Part shown: in pieces, positions 27,801-39,900 of the stretch
Numbering within the stretch: the first letter of the stretch is position 1
Layout: every line of letters begins with the position of its first letter
Assembly: GCA_009741485.1 (NCBI GenBank)
Contig: CM019218.1
Location: 48,847,377 to 48,911,376 of the forward strand
Direction of reading: 5' to 3'
From: Malurus cyaneus samueli
Lineage: Eukaryota; Chordata; Aves; Passeriformes; Maluridae
Length of the DNA stretch: 64,000 bases
The notes under the pieces: generated by a model
Seen by the model: the letters and a program-made list of their open reading frames with translations, nothing else
Told to the model about the DNA's origin: nothing
Databases searched by the model: none
Made by a program: the position numbers and the translations under genes

Positions 27801-30800
27801 CACAGGTTCTTCCCTGTGAAGCCCCAGATGTGTTCAGGAGTATTCCTGAACTTTGAAAAAGCTTGGATTCATCTGGGGCACATTTCTAGCATTCACTTGA
27901 ATGTGATCAATTAAGAGCAGTTGTTACCTCTCTTGAACAGAGAAGGTGTGCATAAGCAGTTTGTACCTATCAGCTTAATTTGAAGACATATTCAAGGACA
28001 GAGATTTATAACCAAATCCTGCAGAATGTACTGAAAACCATGCTCCCGAGATACTAATCACAAAGCATTGAGAGGCCTAGGACTCCAGACAAAAACAAGT
28101 TTTTCTTTCACTTATATAAATCATTTTGTAGCAACCAAATCAAAAACCAAACTTGACAGTGCCAGGTCTCACTGACCTCAGTCTAGGACAGCAGTAAATA
28201 CATGTCTACCCTAATTAAGTGCCATTCGAGTTAACAAGTTAAAAACGTGTTTACTGCTGCTTTGAACAAGAACATTTGCATCTTTCTTATAATTAGGGCC
28301 CCATGGAGAGGTAAAACAATTCCAAATTCATTATCAAAGTATAAATAAATCGCAGCAGCACTTCCCTGTGCTGATATGGCCAAGGCATTTATGCTCAATA
28401 AACCACAAGGTATGTGAGGTTTACCCTTGAAAAAGGATATCAGAATAAAAATAGAAGCAAACTCTGTACTGCAGCTGCATTTCAGATGGTAGCAGAGAAT
28501 GTTCTTGAAAACCATCGGGCTGTATTGGGTACGTTTTTTATGGAAGGCATTACGTACACTGTGTAAAGCTGGTACTAACCCACAAGATCAGTCCTATTAA
28601 CGCACCAAAGTACAAGTGAGCCCCAAACGAGGGGCACAATTGAAGACAGGAGCTCAAATGGCTCAGGAGGTCAGCACGGAACTGTGCACTTATCAAAACC
28701 AACCAAGACAGTGCATGAATATTTTCCACATGCATATGGTTCCTGTACCAATGTGATTAATTTGACATACTTTTTTACTGCTTAGCAGCCTTCAATGTAA
28801 AGCAACACTTGGGGAGGCCTGGTTAAAGTTGGGTTTAGTATCAAGGACAGGAGTATTCTGCAGGAAGAGCTATGTAACACCGCAGATTACTCTGGAGAGC
28901 TCTTCTGAGAGATGGTACATCTTAAGATTTTGCTTGCTCTGGCTGACCATCATAAAAAGAGCCATGCAAAACTAAAGTAAAATAGGAACATATGCAGGGT
29001 AATCTAAATTTAAAGGCTGTCACAGATTCACAGAATATGCTGAGTTGGAATGGGCCCACAAGGGTCACGGAGTCCCAAAAATAGTGAAAAGGAAGTGGAG
29101 CATGGCTGTGCTCCCATCCCTCCTGCTTTTGAGCAGAGTGGATGCCAGCTCCCCACAGAACTGAGAGATGAAGCTGGGCTGCAAGTAGAGGCTCTGAAAG
29201 AAGATTGTCTCTGTCATGAACATTAGGGGAATTGGTATCGCTATGGGTAAGCACTGGAGAAAGAGAGAGCCACAGGTAATCACATATCCCAGCATGGAAC
29301 ATAGTTCATTAAATGAGGTTATTAAAAGAGGCAAAAAGAGGACAAGGTTAGAACATTGCAAAAGCCAGTGACTTGTCCACATTGAAGAGTTTAGAATAAT
29401 AGTTCCTGAACAAATTGAAAACAAGAAACTGAATTAGGTTCAGATGGTCTGCTCCTGAATAAACCACACTGTGGAAGATTTCACAAAGGCACTAATGGAG
29501 CATAAATATCCATACTCAGTGTTACATTTCATCTTTGGGGGTAGAGGATGGAGTGGGAAGGAAAAAAAACCCTCACAGGTCTAGACAAGGTTAAATCAGC
29601 ATTATTTAATATTATCAGTGAGAGCTAAACTCAATTTCTTAACAAAGGCCACGTAAGTGTGAGAAGTCCTTCAAAAACAAATTAGGTTCATGCAGTCCTT
29701 CTTCCCCTCTCACACCTCCCCCCTGCCCCCTGCCCAAATTTCATGCATACTCTAGAATAGCATTGACATTTTGGAATCCAGTCTCACAGATACCTTAAGG
29801 TTTGGCAAAAAACCAAATAGTTGTCATCTGGAATAAGATATGTGGCAAACTTGAGCAAGTTAAATAGGAATTGGTTTGAGTCTTCAGAAAGCCTATTTTT
29901 TTTTAGGAATTACAAAGGTAGAATTTAGGATTAGCTGTTTCTATTAAACAGCATGCAGTGAATTTCATTCACTAGTATGAAAGTTATATCACATCTGAAT
30001 ATTTTACACAAGTTTCTGAAGGATATTGTCTAACCATCCAAAATAATTTCTAGGAATTCTCTAATTAGGAAACATACTCTGTAGTCCTAGGATTCATAAA
30101 AGCTTCTTGTTTTGACTTCCCATCTAAACAGTGTTTGTTACACTCAAGGACAGTGTAATACAACAAAAACTTGTATCAGTATTTAAACAGAATGTTCATC
30201 TTCTGAAGAGCAGGAGTTTGGTTGCAAACCAAACATTGCAGCACTGTCATAAATGCTCCATAGCAGAGATGTTATTATAGCAGAGATTATTAACAGCAAA
30301 AGGAATTTTTAGGTCAAGAGTGTCTCTCTAATAAGATTCCTAAAGATTAAAAAAACCCACATCAAAGAAAACAAGCAAAAATTACACCAAAACCCCTCTC
30401 ATCCAAGCACTCAGCTCCTGTAAGGTCATATTTGCAGTCCATAAGTTGCTCCACATTAAGAAGGGAGAAGTCTCAAAAAGAAAAAGAATCACAGCCCCAA
30501 AGTGGCAGCCACGGTCACTGTAAATCAGAAGATCTCCTCTGTATTTTAAATGACAGCATACAAAAAGATAACTGTACAGAGCGTGAAAAAATATACTACA
30601 CTGTTTGTTCTCTTGGTCTTACTGCACAAAGCACTAGGATATCTAGAACAAGGGGACATAAATAATTTTGAAATATGCCAAAACTTCGGAAATGCCCACC
30701 CAGAAAAATTACAAAAAATGCAAATTTTTGCTTTAGTCAAGCCAAGAACGTCCCGAGATAATCTTGAGAATTAAGATGAGAAACTCAGGATAATCAGAGT

Positions 30801-31474
30801 AAGTAGAACATCTGGATGACTACAAAAAAAATGTAGGCGTAAACTATCACATTGCAAGAGTGAAAGCCTGACCCTGGTGTATAATTTTGTAGGACATTGG
30901 AGACTGCAAATGCTCTCTGGTATTATGGACAACAGTTTTTTGTTATGGAAAAGGCAGAAGGACAGAGTATTTGTCCCTGTTGCTGAGCAGCAGGCGTGGG
31001 ATACTCCCCCTTGAGAGTGCTCGGTATCCATGAACAGTTGCAGGCCTTCATGTCAAGCTCCTCACTTAGAGCATCCATTGCGCTGTTTCAGCTTCCTTAA
31101 ATCTCATGGTGAGACACAGATGTTGTTGGTTCCTGAGGAAATTGACTGCTGAGATAAAAAGCAGATAAAGAGGACAGACAAAAAAATAAAGTACAATTTT
31201 CTGCTGTTTCTGCTTCTTGATTCACAAGTTGTCCCACTACAAAATAGTGGTTTCACTTAGCACTTCCAGAACTAGTTCCATTCTGCATGGGTTTAAGTAC
31301 ATAGATAATTCATATTCAGCTGGAAGTCATGTAGGCTTGAGCAAATTCTTTACATAAGATAAGACTATTATTTTGCTATGTTTCCATGCTTTGGTTTGGT
31401 TTTGTTTTAAATCATGAAGCTGAACCTCATGATGTCTCTGAATTTGTGTCTGGAAAAATTAAAGAAATATCAAA
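24815..31474. other. Intergenic, no gene recognised
   Basis: Unique AT-rich DNA apart from the minus-strand CR1 fragment at 29021-29076. The stretch 26640-27010 is rich in TAAT/ATTA words and could be regulatory, but this is only an impression. No open frame here looks protein-like. Confidence 0.6.
29021..29076 (-). mobile_element. CR1 LINE 3'-end fragment on the minus strand
   Basis: The plus strand reads CACAGATTCACAGAATATGC, then TGAGTTGGAATGGGCCCACA and AGGGTCACGGAGTCC. This is the reverse complement of the CR1 3' tail (family text CACAGAATATGCTGAGTTGG with an AGGGACCCACAAGGATCA core). Only about 56 bases are clear. Confidence 0.85.
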
Positions 31475-31868
31475 CCTGAAAACTGGGATTGTTCAGCCTT
31501 GGAGAAAAGAAGGCTCTGGGGAGATCTTACAGCACCTTCTAGTGCCTAAAGGAGCTACAAGAGAGCTGGAGAGGGTTTTTTTCAAGTGCATGTGGTGACA
31601 GGACAAGGGGGAATGGCTTTAAACTGAAAGAGGGCAGGGTTAAATTAAGTATTAGGAAGAAATTCTTTACTGTGAGGATGGTGAGGCACTGGAACAGGCT
31701 GCCCAGAGAGGTTGTGGATGCCCCACCCCTGAAAGCATTCAAAGCCAGCTTGGAATGGGCTTCAAGCAACGTGGCCTAGCAGAAGGTGTCCCTGTCTATG
31801 ATAGAGGGGATGGAACTGGATGATCTTTAAGGTAGGTCCCTCACAACCCAGACCATTCCAGGACTCTT
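31475..31868 (+). mobile_element. CR1 LINE 3' end, truncated, sense on plus
   Basis: The text from TTCAGCCTTGGAGAAAAGAA through GGACAAGGGGGAATGGCTTT, GAAGAAATTCTTTACTGTGA, GGTGAGGCACTGGAACAGGC, TGCCCAGAGAGGTTGTGGAT and GGAACTGGATGATCTTTAAG is the characteristic 3' part of avian CR1 elements. It is the standard 5'-truncated copy with no intact reverse transcriptase, moderately diverged. Short open frames on both strands here are by-products of the repeat. Confidence 0.96.
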
Positions 31869-34800
31869 TCCAATGAACAGAGCCACAGACCCTTCAGAAG
31901 GAATGTTTATAACTTTATGAAAACCAGAGTTAAAAGGAAGATGTGCTACTGTTTCTACATTCTGAAGAGTGGATATTCAAGAGGAAAAAAAAAGTAAATT
32001 AAATAAATGGTTCCAACATGCGGAGCATGGATGCCAAAGACACAGAAGCATTTTTGTGGTGTCTTGACAAAGCAATTTTATCTGTGACACACTGTAACAA
32101 TAGTTCAGAAAACTTAAATGGAACCCCAGCACCCAATACAAAGCTGTGTCTAAGTAGACAGCAATACAGGATGTGCATTGCAAACCATATGAAATGCAAT
32201 GCAAATAATTTTTTCAATGCAAGCCATATGAAAATTCTCCATCTGAAGGCTCTGAGGCAGAGAAATCCTGGCAACACAGAAGTTGAAAGTATTGCGTATC
32301 CCACTCCCACAGTAAAAACATCGCTGGCAAACCATGCTGGCAACCAAGCTGTAACAGGACCTACGTCACATAGCACAGCCCTTCAAGCTTATGTAAACAC
32401 CAACCAGCTTCACAAACTATTTGGAATGCTGAATTTCTTTGCCATAAAACAGTGTAAGTTACATCACATGACTTCACTAAAGTTTGGTTTGAACCAGAGC
32501 AATAGATCTGAGCTTCCCTGTGCTTTTAAAGAATTCCTTGGATTCGAATTACACAGCTGGCCTTTAACATGACAGGAGGGATGCATCAAGTTTGGCCCTG
32601 CATTGAATCATGACACAAGGAAATGTCTCTGAGTTCTTTCTCCAGGTGGCTATCTCCCAGCATGGAGAGCAAACAGCCCTGCTGAAGTTTCTGTTTAGCT
32701 GTGAATAATTGTGCTCACTCTAAGATGCTGTACAGGAACCAACAAGCTGCCCTGTGCTTCACTTCACTTCAGGAACAGCTTCTGGTCCTATGCCCTGGAC
32801 CAACCTCCATTTTGCAGTACTGGAGCTGTCCATCCTCAGGTCCTCAGTGACACTGAGAGCAACACTAACACACTGTGGCGCTATTCCTAGAAAGCCTGCA
32901 CCACTGGACATCTCCTTCATGCTCCTTTGCACTTATATTCCTCTTGAGAAAGAAAGAAAGATGAAGAATTAGAGGTCTGCAGGCAGTTTCAGGGCTCTGT
33001 TCATCTGGGGGCAGTCAGTCCTTGCACACAAATGGATTTTATAAGCCTCATACCATACCTGACAGCTAGGAATATGGGCTTTACTTATAAATACTTGCAC
33101 AGATAACTGGGAAAAATTCTGGAGAAAAAGTGTAAATTATGCCAATTTGTTTTGAGCTACGTCTCTATAGGTAAGAAGGAAGGACTGAGTCCCATTTAAC
33201 ACAGCAAACACAACCAATCTGAAGCAGATCTCTCCTTGGGTTGAGCATTGTGCTGGATGCTGTGACATGAAAGATTTGCATGTGTTTTACAGATAACCAA
33301 GGCACACCACATAGGAAGCACTAACCACTTTCTACAGTTGCTGCGTTACTTAAGAGCTACAATCCAGCCAGCTGACTCTGCAATAAAATAATCTCTGCAA
33401 CATATATTCATCTTCGTTACTTCTTGTAATGAATGCAACCTCATAATTTCTTTAGTGAAATCGTAAATCCACAAAATTAGAAGCAATTTACGGTGTCACT
33501 TCCAAACCCATCCGAAGTTTCCCAGCATCCCATGGTTATTAACATGTATTATTTTTGCACTTTTTCCAAAACACAGTATTTTGGAAATTATGATGGTAAA
33601 TCCAGAGAGAACAGAAACATGGTTCCAAAGTACTCTGCTGAAAGAAAAGCAACCTTTAATAATAACAGCAAATACTGGTTTCCATGTGACCAGAGCTCAA
33701 ACTCAATTCAACAGATATGATAACCTTCATGAGGGATGGAACCTCTGCTTTGCTGAACTTAGGATGAGCTATGCCAAATAGTTCAGTAGGCCATAACTTC
33801 ACCTCCTGAAAAAGATTTCAGGAATAACAGTAAAAAAAACAAAGGAACTAAGAATAGACCTTTTCCTGGACCCACATATATGACAGCTGTTCAGCTGCAC
33901 ATTTTCCTGAATTTTGCTACCTATGACAGCAACGAAACAGGCCTGTCAAACAATGTGCCAAGAAAATGGAGAGCTCTGAATTTTTTTATCATTGACAATA
34001 CTATTCAGGAAGTCAGTTATAAGTCAAACTAAGTGCTGCAGTATCCAATATATGCTGTTTATATTCATGTAATCACAGAGAAATGCTCTAGCTGGCTACA
34101 GTATCACTTAAGAGAAGAGCATTTAATCCCTTCTGAGAGTTAGCTACATCCCAAAGTCCCGCAGTAAAGCAAGGAAAGATCCATCTTGTGGAAGATGGTT
34201 GGCTTACCTGAAGTTACTGCTACAGTCATTAAAAAACAGTAGCTGAGGGACCTTTAAAAAGTGTTTTAAGAAAATGTATCCATGCTATTGCACAGAAAAA
34301 GGGCTAACTGCACATTCCATCCTATTCCATACCTCCCAAAACAGACAGCTAAATGCAATTCACCTGCAATTTACAAGAAACTTCTCCAGTTTGCCACACA
34401 TTAAGGCTCATCATAATTTCCAGCATGAGCTGCATGGATGGACAACATCATGTAAAAAAGATTCTGCCTCAGCTGGGAAATCAGACATATGTCAATGACA
34501 CGTGTAAAGCACAAAGTACAAAATGTGCAAATACACTATTCCCTGGATCAGAACTGAGAAATATCCCTTCTTTTGAACACAGGTGACTTCTTATTGCTCA
34601 TGATGGTAACAGTTTAAAAAAAATAAAACTTCTGAGCTAACAGAAGCATGACCTTTTTTTCAAGTAAAACATACGACATAATTAACAACAGGAAAAGGCT
34701 GGGTACCTAGCAGTGCTTTCCAGCTCGCTGTAATGCTAAATGAACTGAGAACCCTTAGTCGAGAGATGGAAACATTTGCACCTGTGACCAGTGAGTCTGA

Positions 34801-36484
34801 CTTCACTGCCTCATGCAGCAATTACTTACACATGCTGTTAAAGCAAATTACTACATCAAAATATTCTCCATCACACTGACAGAATGTCCAAACTGTCTTT
34901 TATTCTACACAACTTGAACACGTTCAGCATGTGTGCAGATTTGGTACTTTATTTAAATGTGGAAGAATTCCACTGATATGATTAAGCTCAGAGGTATTTA
35001 AGATCTACACAAAATCCTTCAGGAATTTGGGACTGGATACAGAAAGGCTCTGGTGTAATGTGGAAATTAGATGCTGAAGGTGGGTTAGCTTCACTTATGT
35101 TCTCCCATTTGTTTAATTTTTATTTGCTTATTCTGAAGCACTTCTTTTCCACAGAGGCACATATGGAACCAAACTGTGCACTAATGTCGTAAACAGCTGC
35201 AGCCACCTTTTGACTTGTTTCTATTTCTATAGCATATTAGCAGCTTTTGCTAGGACTTGGCAAAGCGCTAGGTGTTACCACTCAAAAGGAAGCGAAAACA
35301 CCACTGAATTTATTTCAGAATTGACGGAGATCGGCTCCACCAGGATGCAGTATCCACAAACTCTAATTAAAATATACTGTGAGAGACTAGCGCAACACAT
35401 CCCAAACATTCCACCGAGTCCTCCAGCTGGTCTTGGGACAATTATTTGAATAATATGTAGCAACTTCCCAGGGCTGAGTTCATCACTTGGATCATGGCAT
35501 TTCAGTCTTACCCCACATATTTCAGGGTGCCCTATGAAGCGGTCTGAGCTGGCTGAAGGTGACATGCTAAATGGCACACAAAAAAAAATCACCAGGGAAC
35601 TCCTCATTCCATATATAGGACCTTCAACATCAGAGACATCTGTGACTCTCTTCCCAATGCAAACTGCAACAAACCATCCAGAGCAGAACATGCCCTGAAG
35701 CAGAGCAACACCATATTTCCACAATACCACATTAAAAGTCTGCTACAAACTGAGCTCCCACTGTTCAAAAGCCCTCCATATTTTAGTAGTTTTCAGATTA
35801 AAAGAATTCCTGGAATTGCACTATCTGTCAAAATTTACCTTCTGGAACCTCCTCTGGCAGAATCCCACTTAGAGCTCTGCCAATATGGTAGCTTCTGCCA
35901 TTTCATCCATCCAGAATGTGTTTCTGGGAAGGGAATTAATCACCTTTGCTGCTCACAACAATCCTCTTTTCCCGTAAAAATATAAATTTAAATAACATAT
36001 ACTAAAATTGCAACATTAATGCAAATCACACGTTTTTCTGCCCCAATTTTGTTCTCAGTCTTTCCCTTTAGAAGAAAAGGTTGCCATACTCCTGCAACGT
36101 AATTCAAATGAACTGACCCCAGACAAAAACGCAGTTTGCAATTTCTGTCTATCCTGGCTTTGAGATTTTTAGTCTTCAATTCTCCCAAGGTCTCTGCCAA
36201 CCTGTGTAATTCCAAGTAGTATGGCAGCCTTTTTCAAGTTCTGTATGCAAAGAAGTCTCAGTTCAGAGCCAATTTAAGGAGAAAATGCTCTGGAATGAGT
36301 GTTTCCAATAAAGAAAGGCTTCCACCAATCCATTCCCACTGATATGAAATTAACATTAGTCGGTTAAAGTGAAAAAAAACCCTATGTACTTGACAAACAA
36401 CGTGCCCGCATGGCACGGGAGAAAAATGAGTAACTTTTAGATATTGAACCTTCAGAACACCTCCAGCAGAAGAAACAAACTCAA
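31869..36484. other. Intergenic, no gene recognised
   Basis: Contains the longest open frame of the window (32018-32572, plus, 184 codons), with no recognisable domain and a similarly long antisense frame. It also holds near-duplicate GCAAACCATATGAAA / GCAAGCCATATGAAA words at about 32180 and 32219, next to an ATGCAAAT octamer. The frame at 35275-35730 on minus is likewise unrecognised. Confidence 0.6.
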
Positions 36485-36985
36485 AATGCCCGGGCAAGGG
36501 AAAACGCTGCCGGCCGCGTGCCAGGGAAAAACAACATGGCGGGCGGCTCTGTCTGGGAAAAGAAGAAAAGAGGAGACGTGGTGGCTCGGGGAGAACAAAA
36601 AGAAAAATATTGGAACCTGGTGAGCCTTCTTCGGTGGTCTCCTCTTCGCAGCAGCCAAAGGTGGTGCATTTGGAGTCCTTTCTTTCGTTGGTTCAGCTTC
36701 TCCCGAGGTCTGGGCCGAGATGGGGCGTCCCCGCCGGTCCGCACCCACCGGCTCCCGGGATTGTCTGATCCCCGACCAAAAGCCAAGCCGAACAGTCCAA
36801 GAAGAAACAACAGAAGCCGCAGACGAATTGTTACTTCAGTCCAGGGAAAAACTTCTTTAGCCTAAGCTAACACCAAGCTAGCTAAAACAACAAAGTAACT
36901 CCGTCGACACAGCAAACCCGAGCACGCGGAGGACCAGAGCTCGAACAAAGCCCCTGCCCAGAATCCCCCGGCTCCTGCCCTGGCC
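36485..36985. other. CpG-dense island; promoter-like, or an LTR fragment on the minus strand
   Basis: By eye this 0.5-kb segment holds more than 30 CpG dinucleotides, while the surrounding intergenic DNA is CpG-poor and AT-rich. On plus it contains AACATGGCGGGCGGC (36533-36547), which matches the YY1 core and the ATGGCGG start of many housekeeping genes. A GTGAGC donor-like site follows at 36620. A plus-strand frame (36518-36865) reads MPGKNNMAGGSVWEKKKRG onward without a family I recognise. On minus, the TTAGCTAGCTTGGTGTTAGC wording and T-rich blocks remind me of songbird retroviral LTRs, but I find no clean TG...CA ends or target duplication. Either reading is open. Confidence 0.6.
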
Positions 36986-39900
36986 TGGACTCGCCTTAAA
37001 GCTAATTTACATTTAATAGAGAAATTCGGGATAACACTCTTAATTAAAGAGAAACTTTAGCATTTATTCTTGTAAGCCAGCAGTGACAAATTCAGATGTT
37101 GGCTGCTATGAGGTTTTGTTTCCCAAGTAAACATCTCCCTTTGTTACTTCTATCCACGTTTGTTCTCAAAAACAGACTACAGGTTTCTCTCTCCTCTTCC
37201 ATGCTCTTCAAGCCTTGCAAACCAGAGTTTGATAATATCATTTTCTGATTTTGCAATAAATCCTGTATATTGTTTTAACTGTCCTCTTTTTCAAGGGCTG
37301 TATGACTATTTCTTTGAAAAGTGTTTGGTGCACAATATCACTTTTCTCTTTAAAGAGAACAGCTTTACCTAATGCAGCAGAAGCTCAGGTTTGCTATAAC
37401 CTTATAGCAGTTAAAAAATCAAGTGTGTGTGTTACCTACCAAGTTCTTTTAAGAGGAGCAAAGGTAGCACTTCGAAGTAGCATTACTTTCCTCAAGGATT
37501 TATTAGCACTGATATTTGGGCCCACTTTCACTGCCATATCACATTTTGCTTTTTCCCTATGCAGATGAAATGGAACAGGCATGTTTGCTACGTGGTTTCT
37601 GGTTAAAAAAATTTCTGTATATGTGCCAAGGGAGACTGTTGGTGTTTCAAAATGCTAGGAATCCTACAGAAAATGACAGTATTAATTACATAATATCTCA
37701 AAATAACATTAGCAATAATTAGTAACAAGACAGCAGTGTAATGGCAATTTTTGGTCAGCCCACTGGTCCATTTTGTCTTCTGTGCTGTCTCTGACAGTAC
37801 CTTATGCTCAGCTACATCGAAGAAAGATCAAGAAAATTCATAAAAAATTGTTTTGTTTGAAGCAACACATATAAGGCAAAGACATCCACAATCCTCTATA
37901 TTACTAAAATCCTGTATTATAGGTTATTCCACATTTGAGAATACCCATATAGCAGATAAGTCTGTTACATCATGGAAAGAATGGCCCAAATTTGGAAATT
38001 CAAGTAGAGACTTGACAGTGCATCCTTTGTACCCATCTCCAGCAGCTGATAATAATTTGGCCAAGTCAGTGCTTGATAAACAAAGCTGTGATGTTCTCCT
38101 GGAAATACACTGATAGCAACATTAGCAATGGTATTTCCAAAGCCCAGAGTTCAGCATACTTGATGTTGGCTTCACGTTAACCTCTTTCCCCAGTGTTGTT
38201 AAATCTAATTCCGAAGAGCGATAGTCATATGTCAAATGCTGAGGGTGTTTGAAATCCAGGCTCAGATCCAGGGTCATCCCGTAGGGCAGCCCAGCAGACC
38301 ACACTCAGCCACCAGCCCTGTTTCCCTGCTCCCCAAAATTCAGAAATACGGATGTACAACTTGAACTAGCTACTAGTTTCAGAGTACTTGGGGGGAAAAA
38401 AAGACATTTTCCCCATTTGGCTTGCAGAATATCAGAGCACCTGCAAGTATTCTAGGCACCTCTTGGGAATGAGTTAACATGGGTCATCCTTGCTTCTCAA
38501 AATTCCCTCATCTAAATTTAGACATGATCAGACACGTAAAGGTCAAAAACAGAACAGGGAGTGAGACAAGTATGGAGAGAGGTTTTGGTGAACAGTTAAA
38601 GCAACTGCCCAGAGGAAAGTAAAGGAGGTAGGAAGCCTTCCTTTGCTGCTGGAGGTGTGGGTGTATGGGATCCACTTCCAAGGTCTGCTTACCTGCAATT
38701 CTTCCTTCCCATTTTCACTGTGAGCCTTCCCACACTCCACTCTGGCACAGAACTGCCCTTTTCCTTTCTAAGGCTCTGATCCTCCATCTAACAATTGAAT
38801 AGGCACTAAGCTGCTCACATCTGCTGTTTTCATCTCTGCTTTACACTGCCATCAACTCATTGCTGTGTCAGGCACCAGCAACCAGCCAGGGCTTGCTTTT
38901 CCCCTGCTCTTCTCCACTTCCTGACATCCATAGTTTTCATAGCCTCTGTTCATCCTGGCTCATCCTGCTGAGAAGAGTTTTATCTAAAATCCTAACTTCC
39001 AATAATACACCAATGAGAGCAGTAATACAGTCATTTGTAACTTCAAGTGTCACTGGAGGCCTCATTACTCTGTCATGCAACTCAAACTGATCATGAAAAT
39101 AAACAGAAATCCCTGGGCTGGAATCCCAATATAAATTGAAGGATCTCTGTCTGTTTGGGTTACACTTACATATTTTTCAAATAAAGTTATCAGTTTTCTT
39201 GAGATAGTGTCATGAAATAAGGAAAGCTGTCCTTATCTCCACTATTATATGAATTTAATTTAAAAGAACTTATATATGCATAATGTTTCACTGTGAAATG
39301 GCGAGCAGGTCTGAGAGAAGATAATGTGGGAAGGATGCACAGAACTGTATCTCCAGGAAATACCTGAACACTGTAAGGCAACATGCATGCAGTCACCTAG
39401 GCCAGGGGAAAAATATTTTAAATTGAGGCCTTTCAGACAACAGCTAACAGAATTTAGGGGCAGTCAACAGCAAGTTGCTAGGGTATGCATGATGTTGTTA
39501 ACAGCAATATTTAGGTCTGATAGCAAAAGTGGAAAATCTGCTTGCATGACAAAAACCTGTGCGCAGTAGTCTTTGAACTAAAACACATTCAGCACCCCAG
39601 GAAATAGCTACGTGTTTGTGTTTTTTTCCTAGGCTGAGAAACTTGTCACATATGCCACTGTGTGGTCAGCTGTGTGGGCTTAACAACTGAAACAATAACT
39701 GATAAAATCAGTTTATCTGAAAGATTTATTTTCTCTCCAGAAATTTGTGTCACTGAAGAAACGAAGTCTCAAAGGCCTATGCATGGAGAAGGGCATGCAA
39801 AACGTAGATATTTCTGGTTAAAACTGGATGTCTGATGGCTGTAGCACAGAATGATACTTTCTGAGACTGTCAGAAGAGCTACAGCCGGCCTTGACATTGC

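Noticed and set aside
32018..32572. 184-codon open frame on plus, the longest in the window
   Set aside because: No domain, no family resemblance and a 125-codon antisense frame over the same DNA. A frame this long is expected by chance roughly once in a window of this size and composition.
35275..35730. 151-codon open frame on minus
   Set aside because: No recognisable motif. It does not match CR1 reverse transcriptase or any retroviral domain I know, and has no splice or start context.
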